Source of the DNA: Azospirillum ramasamyi
Lineage (GTDB): Bacteria; Pseudomonadota; Alphaproteobacteria; Azospirillales; Azospirillaceae
Length of the DNA: 64,000 nucleotides
Assembly: GCF_003233655.1 (NCBI RefSeq)
Contig: NZ_CP029829.1
Location: 878,978 to 942,977, forward strand
Reading direction: 5' to 3'
Below, piece by piece: positions 20,126-28,584 of this stretch. Position 1 is the first letter of the stretch; each line of letters opens with the position of its first letter. Under the pieces are notes generated by a model. That model made no database searches. It was not told the DNA's origin and worked only from the letters and a program-made list of their open reading frames with translations. The position numbers and the translations under genes are program-made.

Positions 20126-20599
20126 GTGCGCAAACCTTATTATGAGAGCATTCTGTTGATCGAGCGGCTTCACCGCCACTTTCTCGAAGTGCTCAAGACC
20201 GAACTCGACCGGCTTGGGATCCAGGACATAAACAATGTCCAGAGTCTGATCCTTTACAATATCGGTGAAGACGAGATGACGGTCGGCGAGCTGACCGCGC
20301 GCGGCTATTACCTGGGCTCCAACGTCTCCTACAACGTCAAGAAGATGGTCGAGAACGGCTATCTCGGACAGGAGCGCTCTCCGCACGACCGCCGCTCCGT
20401 CCGCGTCCGCCTGTCGGAAAAGGGCCTGGACCTGCGCGAGAAGATCAGCGTCATGTTCGAGCGTCATCTGGCCGCCCTGGAAAAGGCCGGTTTCAGCGAC
20501 GAGGAACTGACCAAGGCGAACGAGACCCTGCGCAAGCTGGAACGCTTCTGGTCGGCTTCGCTCGACTACAGCGGCTTTCCGATGACGTCTGCGGCCTGA
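20126..20599 (+). CDS. ldtR: LdtR-type MarR family winged-helix regulator
   Basis: A 157-residue winged-helix protein with the MarR core: VGELTARGYYLGSNVSYNVKKMVENGYL is the recognition region and RSPHDRRSVRVRLSEKG the wing. The opening RKPYYESILLIERLHRHFLEVLK and the whole protein resemble LdtR of Rhizobiales, which controls an L,D-transpeptidase and osmotic tolerance. The start is GTG at 20126 with AAGGAG at 6-bp spacing. No L,D-transpeptidase gene is adjacent, so the regulon is distant or different. The symbol is given by similarity only. Confidence 0.82.
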   Translation: MRKPYYESILLIERLHRHFLEVLKTELDRLGIQDINNVQSLILYNIGEDEMTVGELTARGYYLGSNVSYNVKKMVENGYLGQERSPHDRRSVRVRLSEKGLDLREKISVMFERHLAALEKAGFSDEELTKANETLRKLERFWSASLDYSGFPMTSAA

Positions 20600-20620
20600 A
20601 GAAAGGCCGATTTTGCGACT

Positions 20621-20651
20621 GCCGCCCGCGGTTCCGGCTCCCGCGGGCGGC
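20621..20651 (+). terminator. Strong GC hairpin after ldtR
   Basis: An 11-bp perfect stem (20621-20631 and 20641-20651) with a 9-base loop lies 22 bp after the ldtR stop. There is no T-run, so termination is inferred. The remaining 250 bp up to 20899 show no gene. Confidence 0.5.
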
Positions 20652-20899
20652 ATCCAGCAATACTTCCCGTCCCTTTGCGGCTATTCGCGTTCTTTTGGGC
20701 GTTTCCCGTGGAAGTCCGGCGGGACGGGGCAGGGAAGCAAAATCCGACGAGCCGGCATCTACGCTGCCTTTCCGCAGTGTTCCTTTTTGTCGCTGAACCT
20801 TCCCGCATCTTTTGGCGTTGACGGGATTAGGTTCCTGCGTGCCCGGACGATGTCCAGACAGCAAACCGCGTCGGGGGCATTCTCTGGAACAGGCGGCGC

Positions 20900-22192
20900 A
20901 TGTCCTACATCGTCTTCATGGTTGGGCTTGGTTTCCTGATCCTGTTGGTGGCTTGGCTGCCGATGGTGCTGAAGGAACTGCCGCTGTCGCTGCCGATCAT
21001 CTGCGTGGCGCTGGGATTCGCGGCCTTCAGACTTCTGCGGCTGGACAACCCTGAGCCGCTTGCCTTTCCGGAGGCGACGGAGCGACTGACGGAACTGATC
21101 GTCATCATCTCACTGATGGGAGCGGGGCTGAAGCTGGACCGCCGCGTCGGCTGGCGGCGCTGGAACGTCACATGGCGGCTGCTGGGCATCACCATGCCGC
21201 TGTCGATCCTGATGATCGGCCTGATCGGCTGGTATTGGCTGGCTTTCCCGCCGGCGGCGTCGATCCTGCTGGGGGCGGCGCTGGCGCCCACCGATCCGGT
21301 CCTCGCCTCCGACATCCAGGTCGGTCCGCCGAAATCGGGGGAGGAGGACGAGATCCGCTTCAGCCTGACCTCGGAAGCCGGACTGAACGACGGCCTCGCC
21401 TTTCCCTTCGTTCATCTCGCCGTCGGCGTCGCCCTGCTGAACAACAACTCGCCCTGGGAGATGCTGGAGCATTGGGCGTTGCTGGACGTCCTCTGGCGGT
21501 TGGCCGCCGGGGTCGGGGTGGGTTGGCTGGTCGGACGGTTTCTCGGCTATGTCACCTTCAGTGTGCCGAATCGGGCGAACCTGTCGCGGACCGGCGATGG
21601 CTTCGTGTCGCTCGGCGTCACCCTGATCGCCTATGGGGTCACCGAACTGGTCAACGGCTATGGCTTCGTCGCCGTGTTCGTCGCTGCGGTGGCGCTGCGC
21701 GATGCCGAGCGGGACCACGAGTATCACGAACGCCTGCATGACTTCGTCGAACAGACCGAGCGGCTGATGATGATGCTGATGCTGGTCCTTTTCGGCGGCA
21801 CGCTGGCCCATGGGCTGATCGACGCGCTGTCCTGGAGCGCGGTCGGCGCGGCCGTGGCGATCCTGTTCCTGGTGCGTCCCGTGGCGGGACTGGCCGGTCT
21901 GGCCGGCGTGCCGATGCCGTTGCGGGAGAAGTTGGCCATCGGCTTCTTCGGCATCCGCGGCATGGGCAGCATCTATTACGTCGCCTATGCCCTGAACGCC
22001 GCCGATTTCGACGTGCCGTACGCATTGTGGGCGGTGACCGGGCTGATCGTGCTTCTCTCGATTCTGGTCCATGGCACGACGGTGACGCCGATCATGCGGC
22101 TGATCGACCGGCGCCGGCAGGGACTCGCCCCGCCGCCGGCCGCCGCCATACACCCCCGAATGGGAAAAGCGGGTGTTTCGCCCGAGTCTTGA
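20900..22192 (+). CDS. CPA1-type cation:proton antiporter (NhaP/NHE-like)
   Basis: A 430-residue inner-membrane protein with about 12 transmembrane helices. The family ion-site motifs are visible: LGAALAPTDPVLASDIQ in the fourth to fifth helix region and TSEAGLNDGLAFPFV, which holds the ND pair of electroneutral CPA1 exchangers. FFGIRGMGSIYYVAYAL near residue 350 is the conserved arginine-containing C-terminal helix. It exchanges Na+ or K+ for protons; specificity cannot be read from sequence. It stands alone, without a CPA2-type regulatory domain. Confidence 0.9.
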   Translation: MSYIVFMVGLGFLILLVAWLPMVLKELPLSLPIICVALGFAAFRLLRLDNPEPLAFPEATERLTELIVIISLMGAGLKLDRRVGWRRWNVTWRLLGITMPLSILMIGLIGWYWLAFPPAASILLGAALAPTDPVLASDIQVGPPKSGEEDEIRFSLTSEAGLNDGLAFPFVHLAVGVALLNNNSPWEMLEHWALLDVLWRLAAGVGVGWLVGRFLGYVTFSVPNRANLSRTGDGFVSLGVTLIAYGVTELVNGYGFVAVFVAAVALRDAERDHEYHERLHDFVEQTERLMMMLMLVLFGGTLAHGLIDALSWSAVGAAVAILFLVRPVAGLAGLAGVPMPLREKLAIGFFGIRGMGSIYYVAYALNAADFDVPYALWAVTGLIVLLSILVHGTTVTPIMRLIDRRRQGLAPPPAAAIHPRMGKAGVSPES

Positions 22193-22217
22193 TGAAAATT
22201 GTTTGTGAGGCTGAAAT
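22189..22217 (+). promoter_or_regulatory. Candidate sigma-70 promoter for the binding-protein gene
   Basis: TTGATG, a 17-bp spacer and TGAAAT match the -35 and -10 consensus at four of six positions each, in the AT-rich part of the gap after the antiporter gene. It would leave a leader of about 180 nt. Confidence 0.3.
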
Positions 22218-22402
22218 TCCGCTTCGCCTACAACATGATGCCCCTGCATAGTGGTTGGGAAGCGGCGGCGCGAACGGCCGGACGGTTCCGGCAAACCGGA
22301 CCCATCGGCCGGCGCGACCGCGCGGGGAGGCCGCCTGACGAACCCGTCCGGCAAGCCGCCCGAAACCATGCGCAACGCAACGCTGAGGGGAGGAATTCAC
22401 GC

Positions 22403-23632
22403 ATGATCGCACGTCTTCTGACCGGTGCCGCCCTGGCCGCCTTGACGATCGGTGTCCTGTCCACGGGACCGGCCGATGCCCAGCAGGGCAAGCTGTCCGG
22501 CGATATGGTCAAGATCGGTGTGCTGAACGACCGGTCCGGCCTTTACGCCGATCTCGGCGGCGAGGGATCGGCGATCGCCGCGCGCATGGCGGCGGAGGAG
22601 TTCGGCAACAAGATCCTGGGCAAGCCGATCCAGATCATCACCGCCGACCACCAGAACAAGCCTGACATCGGCTCCAACCTCGCCCGCCAGTGGATCGACC
22701 AGGACGGGGTGGACGTGATCGTCGACGTGCCGAATTCCGGCGTCGCCCTGGCCGTTCAGGAAGTGACGAAGGAAAAGAAGACGATCTTCCTGATGGAAGG
22801 CCCGGCCACGTCGCGCCTGACCGGCGACGCCTGCTCCCCCACCGGCTTCCACTGGCCCTACGACACCCGCGCGCTGGCGGTCGGCACCGGTCAGGCCATC
22901 GTGAAGGAGGGCGGCGACAGCTGGTTCTTCATCACCGCCGACTATGCCTTCGGCCACCAGCTGGAGGCGGACACCTCGGCCCAGGTGAAGAAGGCCGGCG
23001 GCAAGGTGGTCGGCTCGGTCAAGGCGCCGCTGAACACCGCGGACTTCTCCTCCTTCCTGCTGCAGGCGCAGGCGTCGGGCGCCAAGATCGTCGGGCTGGC
23101 CAATGCCGGCGGCGACACCATCACCTCGATCAAGCAGGCGTCCGAATTCGGCCTGACGCAGAGCGGACAGCAGAAGCTGGCCGGTCTGCTGATCTTCCTG
23201 TCCGACGTGCATGCGCTGGGGCTGCAGGTGGCCCAGGATCTGGTGCTGACCACCGGCTTCTACTGGGATCGCAACGACGAGACCCGCGCCTGGTCCAAGA
23301 AGTTCTTCGACCGCCACGGCAAGATGCCGACCATGGTGCAGGCCGGCAGCTATTCCGCCGTCCGCCATTACCTGAAGGCCGTCGAGGCCGCCGGTACGGA
23401 TGACGGGCCGACCGTCGCCGCCAAGATGAAGGAAATGCCGGTCAACGACATGTTCGCCCAGAACGGCACCATCCTGCCCAACGGACGCATGGTCCACGAC
23501 ATGTATCTGGCGCGGGTGAAGAAGCCGTCGGAATCGAAGGGACCGTGGGACTATTACGAAATCCTGCGCACCATTCCCGGCAACGAGGCCTTCGCCACCT
23601 TCGAAGAGAGCGGCTGCAAGCTGCCCAAGTAA
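22403..23632 (+). CDS. ABC transporter periplasmic substrate-binding protein (Leu/Ile/Val-binding type)
   Basis: A 409-residue periplasmic protein of the Peripla_BP_6 family. The signal peptide runs MIARLLTGAALAALTIGVLS and is cleaved near GPADAQQG. The mature part shows VKIGVLNDRSGLYADLGGEG, the family opening, and YAFGHQLEADTSAQVKKAGG. Members bind branched-chain amino acids, amides or aromatic acids for Liv-type ABC importers. No permease or ATPase gene is adjacent, so it is an orphan component. The start at 22403 has a strong GGGGAGG ribosome binding site. Confidence 0.92.
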   Translation: MIARLLTGAALAALTIGVLSTGPADAQQGKLSGDMVKIGVLNDRSGLYADLGGEGSAIAARMAAEEFGNKILGKPIQIITADHQNKPDIGSNLARQWIDQDGVDVIVDVPNSGVALAVQEVTKEKKTIFLMEGPATSRLTGDACSPTGFHWPYDTRALAVGTGQAIVKEGGDSWFFITADYAFGHQLEADTSAQVKKAGGKVVGSVKAPLNTADFSSFLLQAQASGAKIVGLANAGGDTITSIKQASEFGLTQSGQQKLAGLLIFLSDVHALGLQVAQDLVLTTGFYWDRNDETRAWSKKFFDRHGKMPTMVQAGSYSAVRHYLKAVEAAGTDDGPTVAAKMKEMPVNDMFAQNGTILPNGRMVHDMYLARVKKPSESKGPWDYYEILRTIPGNEAFATFEESGCKLPK

Positions 23633-23640
23633 AAGCGCGA

Positions 23641-23745
23641 CTGATACCGCCGAGCGTTGCTTCCAGCTTGCGCTCGGCGGCATGGGCCGCGATTGCGACC
23701 CCGCAGGCACAGGCCCGCCAAGGCAGGCGGCCGGGTGGCCGGGCC
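23641..23745. repeat. 105-bp dispersed repeat, copy 2
   Basis: Ungapped partner of 15269-15373, starting 8 bp after the binding-protein stop codon. The hairpin CCGAGCG...CGCTCGG is at 23650-23679. Position after a gene end and the structured 5' part suggest an intergenic REP-like element. Confidence 0.75.
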
Positions 23746-24023
23746 GGAGAAATCCAGGCGAGGCTTACGAAAAACGCTGAACCATGAAATATTTCAAACA
23801 AGAAACACGAATGACGAAAGAGTTCTTTCGATAAAGTGGCCCCACGGTTACAAGATACCGCATACCTCGAAAGAAAGTGTGCGGGATTATTAATTTGCTC
23901 CATGGAACGTTCTGCTTGTCGAGTGTTATACGACTCAACGCGTGCGGCGGTGCAGCAAAATGACCGGCGCGAGTTTTGGGAAGAAGCGTCCACCCGGACG
24001 AACGCATTCGAGGAGCATCCCGC
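23746..24023. other. AT-rich intergenic region upstream of the phasin gene
   Basis: The stretch is clearly poorer in GC than its surroundings. It holds a 10-bp palindrome GAAATATTTC near 23786 and an inverted repeat CGAAAGA-GT-TCTTTCG at 23815-23830, plus TGTTATAC near 23925. These could be regulator sites or a promoter for the phasin; no open reading frame is convincing. Confidence 0.4.
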
Positions 24024-24686
24024 ATGGCTACGGATAAAGACACCACGACCACCACGCGTGACACCGCCCACCGTGCGAAGGGCACGGCGGAAGAGATGAC
24101 CCGCGCCGGGGAAGCCGCCACCCGCCGGGCTGCCGATGCCGCCCGCTCGATGGGCGATGAGGCGGCCGAGACCGGCCGTCATGCCGCCGACGCCGGCGCG
24201 GAAGCCGGCCAGAAGGTGATGGGCGCCGGTGCCGACATGACCCGCCGCACCGCCGAAACCGCCCGCACGGTGATGGGCACGGCCAGCGACGTCGCCGGCC
24301 GCACCTCGGAGCAGTTGCAGCGCGCTCTCGGCCTGTCCAAGGAAGCTCAGGGTGAGGTTGCCAACCAGACGCGCGAGACCATGGACGTCATGGTTCAGTG
24401 CGGCGGCGTGCTGGCCGATGGCTGGCAGAACGCCTGGCGCGAATGGATGGGCCTGGCCCAGGAAGTCGCCAGCCGCAATGCCGAAGGCATGAACGCGCTG
24501 ATGCGCAGCCGCACGGTCCCGGATTTCTACGCGACGCAGAGCCGGATGCTGAAGGACAACATGCAGCTGGTGCTGAGCCGCAGCGTCAAGATTTCCGAGC
24601 TGTCGGCCAACACCGCCAGCACCGCCATCGGCAAGCTGAATGCCCGCCTCGAAGGGGCGGCCCAGCAGACCGAGCGCCGCTTCTAA
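24024..24686 (+). CDS. Phasin family protein
   Basis: A 220-residue, Ala-rich amphipathic helical protein. Residues 1-95 are a low-complexity A/T/R/D-rich region with repeated AADAAR- and TAETAR-like heptads. Residues 100-205 form the phasin domain (NQTRETMDVMVQCGGVLADG ... WREWMGLAQEVASRNAEGMN). Phasins coat polyhydroxyalkanoate granules and control their size; Azospirillum-type bacteria store PHB. The start at 24024 has GAGGAG upstream at 9-bp spacing. A paired hairpin and a T-run terminator follow. Confidence 0.85.
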   Translation: MATDKDTTTTTRDTAHRAKGTAEEMTRAGEAATRRAADAARSMGDEAAETGRHAADAGAEAGQKVMGAGADMTRRTAETARTVMGTASDVAGRTSEQLQRALGLSKEAQGEVANQTRETMDVMVQCGGVLADGWQNAWREWMGLAQEVASRNAEGMNALMRSRTVPDFYATQSRMLKDNMQLVLSRSVKISELSANTASTAIGKLNARLEGAAQQTERRF

Positions 24687-24820
24687 AGGGGATTGCAATC
24701 CGCTTTGAACCGCGACGGCGCTCCCGGCCGCTCATGCGGCCGAAGCCCGACCGGCGAATGAGGTCATATGAATCTAAAGCGAATGCAAATTCGCTTTGGA
24801 GTGTGGAAAAACCGATAGCT

Positions 24821-24862
24821 TGGAGTCCGTCGGATACGTGGATGCGCATCCGACGGACTCCA
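24821..24862. repeat. 15-bp perfect inverted repeat downstream of the phasin gene
   Basis: Arms TGGAGTCCGTCGGAT (24821-24835) and its exact complement (24848-24862) flank a 12-base loop. A shorter AAAGCGAAT/ATTCGCTTT inverted repeat lies just upstream, near 24778-24797. Neither has a T-run. Either may stabilise the phasin mRNA 3' end or be a protein-binding site. Confidence 0.7.
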
Positions 24863-24903
24863 CACATCCGCCATCCGAAAAGGAACGGTCTCCATCCTGA
24901 CCT

Positions 24904-24936
24904 GAACCCCGGCCCGCAAGGACCGGGGTTCTTTTT
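24904..24936 (+). terminator. Rho-independent terminator after the phasin gene
   Basis: GAACCCCGG pairs with CCGGGGTTC around a short loop, followed by a run of five T. It lies about 220 bp after the phasin stop, so the transcript would carry a long structured 3' end. Confidence 0.8.
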
Positions 24937-24958
24937 ATGCGCCGGATGCTTCGCTCGC

Positions 24959-25036
24959 GACGCTTCCGGCGTTGGCTCTGTTACGACGCCTCCGGCATTG
25001 TTCTGGTTAAGATGCTTCCGGCGTCAGCCAACTCAC
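24959..25036. repeat. 26-bp-period degenerate tandem repeat at the rlmJ 3' end
   Basis: GACGCTTCCGGCGT at 24959, GACGCCTCCGGCAT at 24985 and GATGCTTCCGGCGT at 25011 recur exactly every 26 bp. The last unit encodes the C-terminal TPEAS of RlmJ. Read on the minus strand, the two downstream units repeat the PEAS-coding sequence after the stop codon. Confidence 0.7.
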
Positions 25037-25849
25037 CGACGCGCCGCCGCCGGTCGAGGGCAGGGCGTCGTGCAGGGCCGGCAGCATGGCGCGCAGCGTC
25101 TCGTCCAGCTTCCAGGGCGGGTTGACGATCAGCAGGCCGGAGCCGTTCAGGCGCAGGTGGGTGTCCTCGGGATGCCACGTCAGTTCCGCGATCAGCACCT
25201 TGGGGATGCCGGTCTTCTCCACCGCGTCCTGGAAGCGCCAGACCGCCGCCCGCTCCTTGATGGGATACCACAGGGCGAAGATGCCGGTGGACCAGCGGCG
25301 GTGGGCCAGAGCCAGCCCTTCCGCCATGCGGGCGAACTCGTCCGGCTGTTCGAAGGGCGGATCGATCAGGACGAGTCCGCGCTTCTCCTTGGGCGGCAGA
25401 TGGGCCTTCAGTGCGGTGTAGGCGTCCGATTGGTGGACGGACACGGCCCGGTCGTCGGCGAACTCCGACTTCAGGCTGCGGGCGTCGTCGGGATGCAGCT
25501 CCACCAGGACCATGCGATCCTGCGGGCGCAAGGCGGCGCGGGCAATCCGGGGAGAGCCGGGATACCAGCGCAAGGCGCCGTCCGGGTTCAACGCCTGCAC
25601 CGCATCCAGATAAGGAGCCAGCCCCGGGTGGGGAGCCGGCCGTCCCCACAGCCGGCCGATCCCGTCGTCGCTTTCCGCGGTCTTGCGGGCCGGTTCGGAG
25701 GTCAGGTCGTAGCGCCCGATTCCGGCATGGGTGTCGAGCACGCAGAACGGCGCCGGTTTGGCGCGCAGATGATCGAGGATCAGCGCCAGGACAGCGTGCT
25801 TCATCACGTCGGCCGGGTTGCCGGCGTGGAAGATGTGGCGGTAGTTCAT
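25007..25849 (-). CDS. rlmJ: 23S rRNA (adenine-2030 N6) methyltransferase RlmJ
   Basis: RlmJ methylates A2030 of 23S rRNA. The 280-residue protein starts MNYRHIFHAGNPADVMKHAVL, the conserved RlmJ N-terminus, has SAM-binding DTHAGIGRYDL and the catalytic motif LVLIDPPFEQPDEF (D-P-P-F). Length matches the family. The 3' end lies in a 26-bp degenerate tandem repeat, so the last residues TPEAS may have been reshaped by repeat expansion. Confidence 0.95.
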   Translation of the reverse strand: MNYRHIFHAGNPADVMKHAVLALILDHLRAKPAPFCVLDTHAGIGRYDLTSEPARKTAESDDGIGRLWGRPAPHPGLAPYLDAVQALNPDGALRWYPGSPRIARAALRPQDRMVLVELHPDDARSLKSEFADDRAVSVHQSDAYTALKAHLPPKEKRGLVLIDPPFEQPDEFARMAEGLALAHRRWSTGIFALWYPIKERAAVWRFQDAVEKTGIPKVLIAELTWHPEDTHLRLNGSGLLIVNPPWKLDETLRAMLPALHDALPSTGGGASVSWLTPEAS

Positions 25850-25918
25850 GCGTCGGGGTTTACCCGATCACGCCGCTTCGCGCCAGCGGTCATGCCGGCG
25901 CCGCTGCCGATGCGGGGA

Positions 25919-26614
25919 TCAGTTGATCGCGGCGACCTGCTGGGCGTTGCGGAAGCTGCGGCGGGTGCCGGGGGCAACGCTGACCGGATCGGTGTCTTCA
26001 CAACGGGGCGAGGCGAGCAGCTTCGCGCTCTGCGCATCCAGTTCGGACAGGCTCTGCCAGATCTTGCAGACATAGGCCTGGGCGCGGCGTCCCGAGCTGC
26101 CGTTGTAGCGGGCGAGCGCGGTCTTCCAGTTGCCTTCCTCGCCATGGAGGCGGACCAGAAGCTGACCGGCATAGAACACGTTGTCACGCGGCTCGACGAT
26201 CTTCTCGAGCGGCTGGAACTCGCCGCGGTGCGAGGCGACCGACAGCTGCATGCAGCCGACATAGGTGTTGGAGCGAGGCTGCCCGCGATGGTCGCGCAGG
26301 TGACGGGCGGCATCGTTGATGTTGCGGGCGTAGTAGGGACGGCCCTGCACGCTCATCGCGAAGGGATGCGGCGCACCATCCTGACCGCTTTCGACCAGGG
26401 CGATCGCCACCAGCATGCCCGAGGGAATGCCGAGCTTCTGTTCGGCTTCCACCGCGTGGGGGACGCAGCTTTCCTTGGCGAGCGACGGGCTCGCGGTCTG
26501 TGCCTGGGCGGGGAGCGCCATCGTCAGCGCCACCAGAGGAGCCGTCAGCAGTCCCGCAGCCAGTGCGAAGCGTCCACCCCTTGTGGCGCATCCGCGCTGA
26601 TTTCGTTCCCGCAT
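25919..26614 (-). CDS. Small secreted lytic transglycosylase (SLT domain)
   Basis: A 231-residue protein with a signal peptide (MRERNQRG... cleaved near LPAQAQTA) and a compact SLT-like domain: GIPSGMLVAIALVESGQ with the catalytic Glu, NTYVGCMQLSVASH (normally GLMQ, here GCMQ), and WKTALARYNGSSG. Such short enzymes cut local peptidoglycan for secretion or flagellar systems. Cys in KESCVPH, VGCMQ, YVCKIW and SPRCED could form disulfides. The start at 26614 has AGGAG at 8-bp spacing; 26 upstream residues in frame are rejected. Confidence 0.85.
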   Translation of the reverse strand: MRERNQRGCATRGGRFALAAGLLTAPLVALTMALPAQAQTASPSLAKESCVPHAVEAEQKLGIPSGMLVAIALVESGQDGAPHPFAMSVQGRPYYARNINDAARHLRDHRGQPRSNTYVGCMQLSVASHRGEFQPLEKIVEPRDNVFYAGQLLVRLHGEEGNWKTALARYNGSSGRRAQAYVCKIWQSLSELDAQSAKLLASPRCEDTDPVSVAPGTRRSFRNAQQVAAIN

Positions 26615-27204
26615 CCCAAATCTCCTTCTGATGTCGCCCCGTGTTACACGGCGGCTGTTTGGCCCCCCGCGCGGGGCCGTTGTTCCGGTCACCGAGTCGC
26701 TTACGGCGACCGCCTCCTACCCAGATGTTCGACGCCTCCCAATCGGGCGCCGGGGCCACACTTCCAAAAAACTGATCCAGCGTCAACCGCCTTGCACCCT
26801 GGTAATACCACAGCTTTCGGCCGTCAGATGTCACGCGGAGGCGCCCCACCGGCGATCTAGACCCTTCGGTTGCGGCCATAAGCCTTTGAATCGCCACATT
26901 TGCCGGCGAAATCGAAAGGGGTGTTCCGATGGTCCTACCCTGCCGTCCGTACGGGGGATGAAAAAGGGGCTACTGCGACCGCGTGTCGCCGGAATCACAC
27001 GTCCAGATCATTTTCGCTCCCCCCTTGCGCGGCGCATCAACTTGGGGCAGTAACCTCCGCCGCCTTGTTTCCCTGGACTCGGGCGGGTCGGGTTCGAGGG
27101 TGCCGCCATGGGCAGATCGCCACTGGATCGCGGCAGGCGGATGCCGAGCCTCACGGGCCGGGGCACCCCGGTCGTGCAGGCTCGACCTCAAAGGAATCCA
27201 TCCC
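26615..27204. other. Long divergent intergenic region without a recognised gene
   Basis: About 590 bp separate the small transglycosylase from the TPR-methyltransferase. It contains a GGCCCC/GGGGCC hairpin near 26661. I see no conserved RNA or coding frame; reading frames on either strand look like antisense noise. It should contain promoters for both genes. Confidence 0.4.
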
Positions 27205-28548
27205 TTGCCCGCGGACTCGTCCTTAGTTGGAGCGTTTCCCGCTCCAGAACTCGATCAACTGTTCCGCTTTGGTTACGACCGGCTCTATGCCGGGGATTTT
27301 GCCGGGTGCATCCACGGGTTTCAAGTTGCCGCCGCCGCCGATCCCGCCAATGGGGAGGCCTGGGCGGCGCTGGCCGACGCCTGCGGCGAGGCGGGCCTGA
27401 CGGATCGGATGGCGGCCTGCTACCGGCGCGCCGTGGCGCTGGAACCGGCCAATCGGACATGGCGGCTGACGCTGGCCGACGCCCTGCGGAAGTGCGGCGA
27501 ATTCGATGCGGCGCACGCCTTATATAGAGTGCTGGCAGGCGAACGGAGCGATTCGGCCACGGTGCGACTCGGACTCGCCCATTGCCTGGCCGCGCTGGGC
27601 CGGCAGGACGAGGCGCTGGAGGAGTTCCGGGAGGCCGTGGCCCTGCGCCCGAACGACCGCGACACCGTGCTGGCGCTGGCCGAGGCGTTGGCCATGGCCG
27701 GTGACGCGCTGGCGGCGGTGGAACTGCTGCAGCCGCTCGCACGGCGCCATGAGGATGATGCGGGGGTCCACCATGCGCTGGGCCGTTGCTGGCTGGCGCT
27801 GCGCGAACCGGCGAAGGCGCTGTCCGCACTCCGCCATGCGCGGGATGTCGCCGACGGGGACGAGGCTGCGCCGATGGAACGGCTGATCGCGGCGCTGGAG
27901 GCCGGGGAGGGCGCCGACCTGTCCGCCGCCTATGTCCGCGCCCTGTTCGACCGCTATGCCGACCGTTTCGACCAGGAACTCGTCGGCAAGCTCGGCTACG
28001 CGGCGCCCGACCATCTGCGGGCGGCGGTGGGCCGAGTCGTTCCGGCGGCGGCGGGGCTGCGGATCCTCGATCTCGGCTGCGGCACCGGGCTGGCCGGCGT
28101 CACCTTCAAGTCGCTGGCGGCGCATCTGGCCGGCGTAGACCTGTCGCCGCGCATGGTGGAGAAGGCTAGGAAGCGCGGCCTTTATGATGAACTTTGCGTC
28201 GGCGACGTGGTGCAGGCGATGGAGCGGACGCCCGGCGGCTGGGACCTGCTGGTCGCTGCCGACGTGCTGGTCTACATCGGCGATCTCGCTCCGGTCTTCG
28301 CCGCGGCGGCCCGCGCCCTGCCGCAGGGTGGCCATTTCGCCGCGACGGTGGAGCACCTGCCGGAAGGGTCGGCCCTGGAGTTCGCCCTCGGCATCACCCG
28401 CCGCTACGCCCACACCGAGGCGTATGTCCGCCGCAACGCGGAGGAGGCCGGCTTCGCGTTGCGCCTGATGGAGTCCTGCGCGCCGCGGCGGGAAAAAGGC
28501 GTGCCGGTCGCCGGGCTGCTGTTCGTGGCGGAACGCGCCGCCGGGTAA
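27205..28548 (+). CDS. TPR-repeat protein fused to a SAM-dependent methyltransferase
   Basis: A 447-residue two-part protein. Residues about 15-230 form five or six tetratricopeptide-like repeats (for example AWAALADACGEAGLTDRMAA and LGLAHCLAALGRQDEALEEF). Residues about 255-445 are a class-I methyltransferase with motif I ILDLGCGTGLAGV, AGVDLSPRMVEKAR and LVAADVLVYIGDL. This matches the 'predicted TPR-repeat methyltransferase' group; the substrate is unknown. The start TTG 27205 is supported by AAGGA at 9-bp spacing; upstream residues in frame are not family-like. It converges on a glycosyltransferase gene. Confidence 0.85.
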   Translation: MPADSSLVGAFPAPELDQLFRFGYDRLYAGDFAGCIHGFQVAAAADPANGEAWAALADACGEAGLTDRMAACYRRAVALEPANRTWRLTLADALRKCGEFDAAHALYRVLAGERSDSATVRLGLAHCLAALGRQDEALEEFREAVALRPNDRDTVLALAEALAMAGDALAAVELLQPLARRHEDDAGVHHALGRCWLALREPAKALSALRHARDVADGDEAAPMERLIAALEAGEGADLSAAYVRALFDRYADRFDQELVGKLGYAAPDHLRAAVGRVVPAAAGLRILDLGCGTGLAGVTFKSLAAHLAGVDLSPRMVEKARKRGLYDELCVGDVVQAMERTPGGWDLLVAADVLVYIGDLAPVFAAAARALPQGGHFAATVEHLPEGSALEFALGITRRYAHTEAYVRRNAEEAGFALRLMESCAPRREKGVPVAGLLFVAERAAG

Positions 28549-28560
28549 AGGGGGGACGGC

Positions 28561-28583
28561 GGCGCCAATGACGGGTTGGCGCC
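28561..28583. terminator. Hairpin between convergent methyltransferase and glycosyltransferase genes
   Basis: An 8-bp perfect stem GGCGCCAA / TTGGCGCC in the 36-bp gap between the two gene ends. It lacks a T-run on either side. Confidence 0.45.
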
Positions 28584-28584
28584 G

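Noticed and set aside
23899..23930. EcfG promoter before the phasin gene (GGAAC ... TGTT)
   Set aside because: The spacing is only 15 bp and the -10 has a mismatch, outside the accepted 16-17 bp window.
26631..27053. 140-codon frame upstream of the TPR-methyltransferase
   Set aside because: Composition is Arg/Pro-rich with no ribosome binding site or motif, and it overlaps the divergent promoter region.
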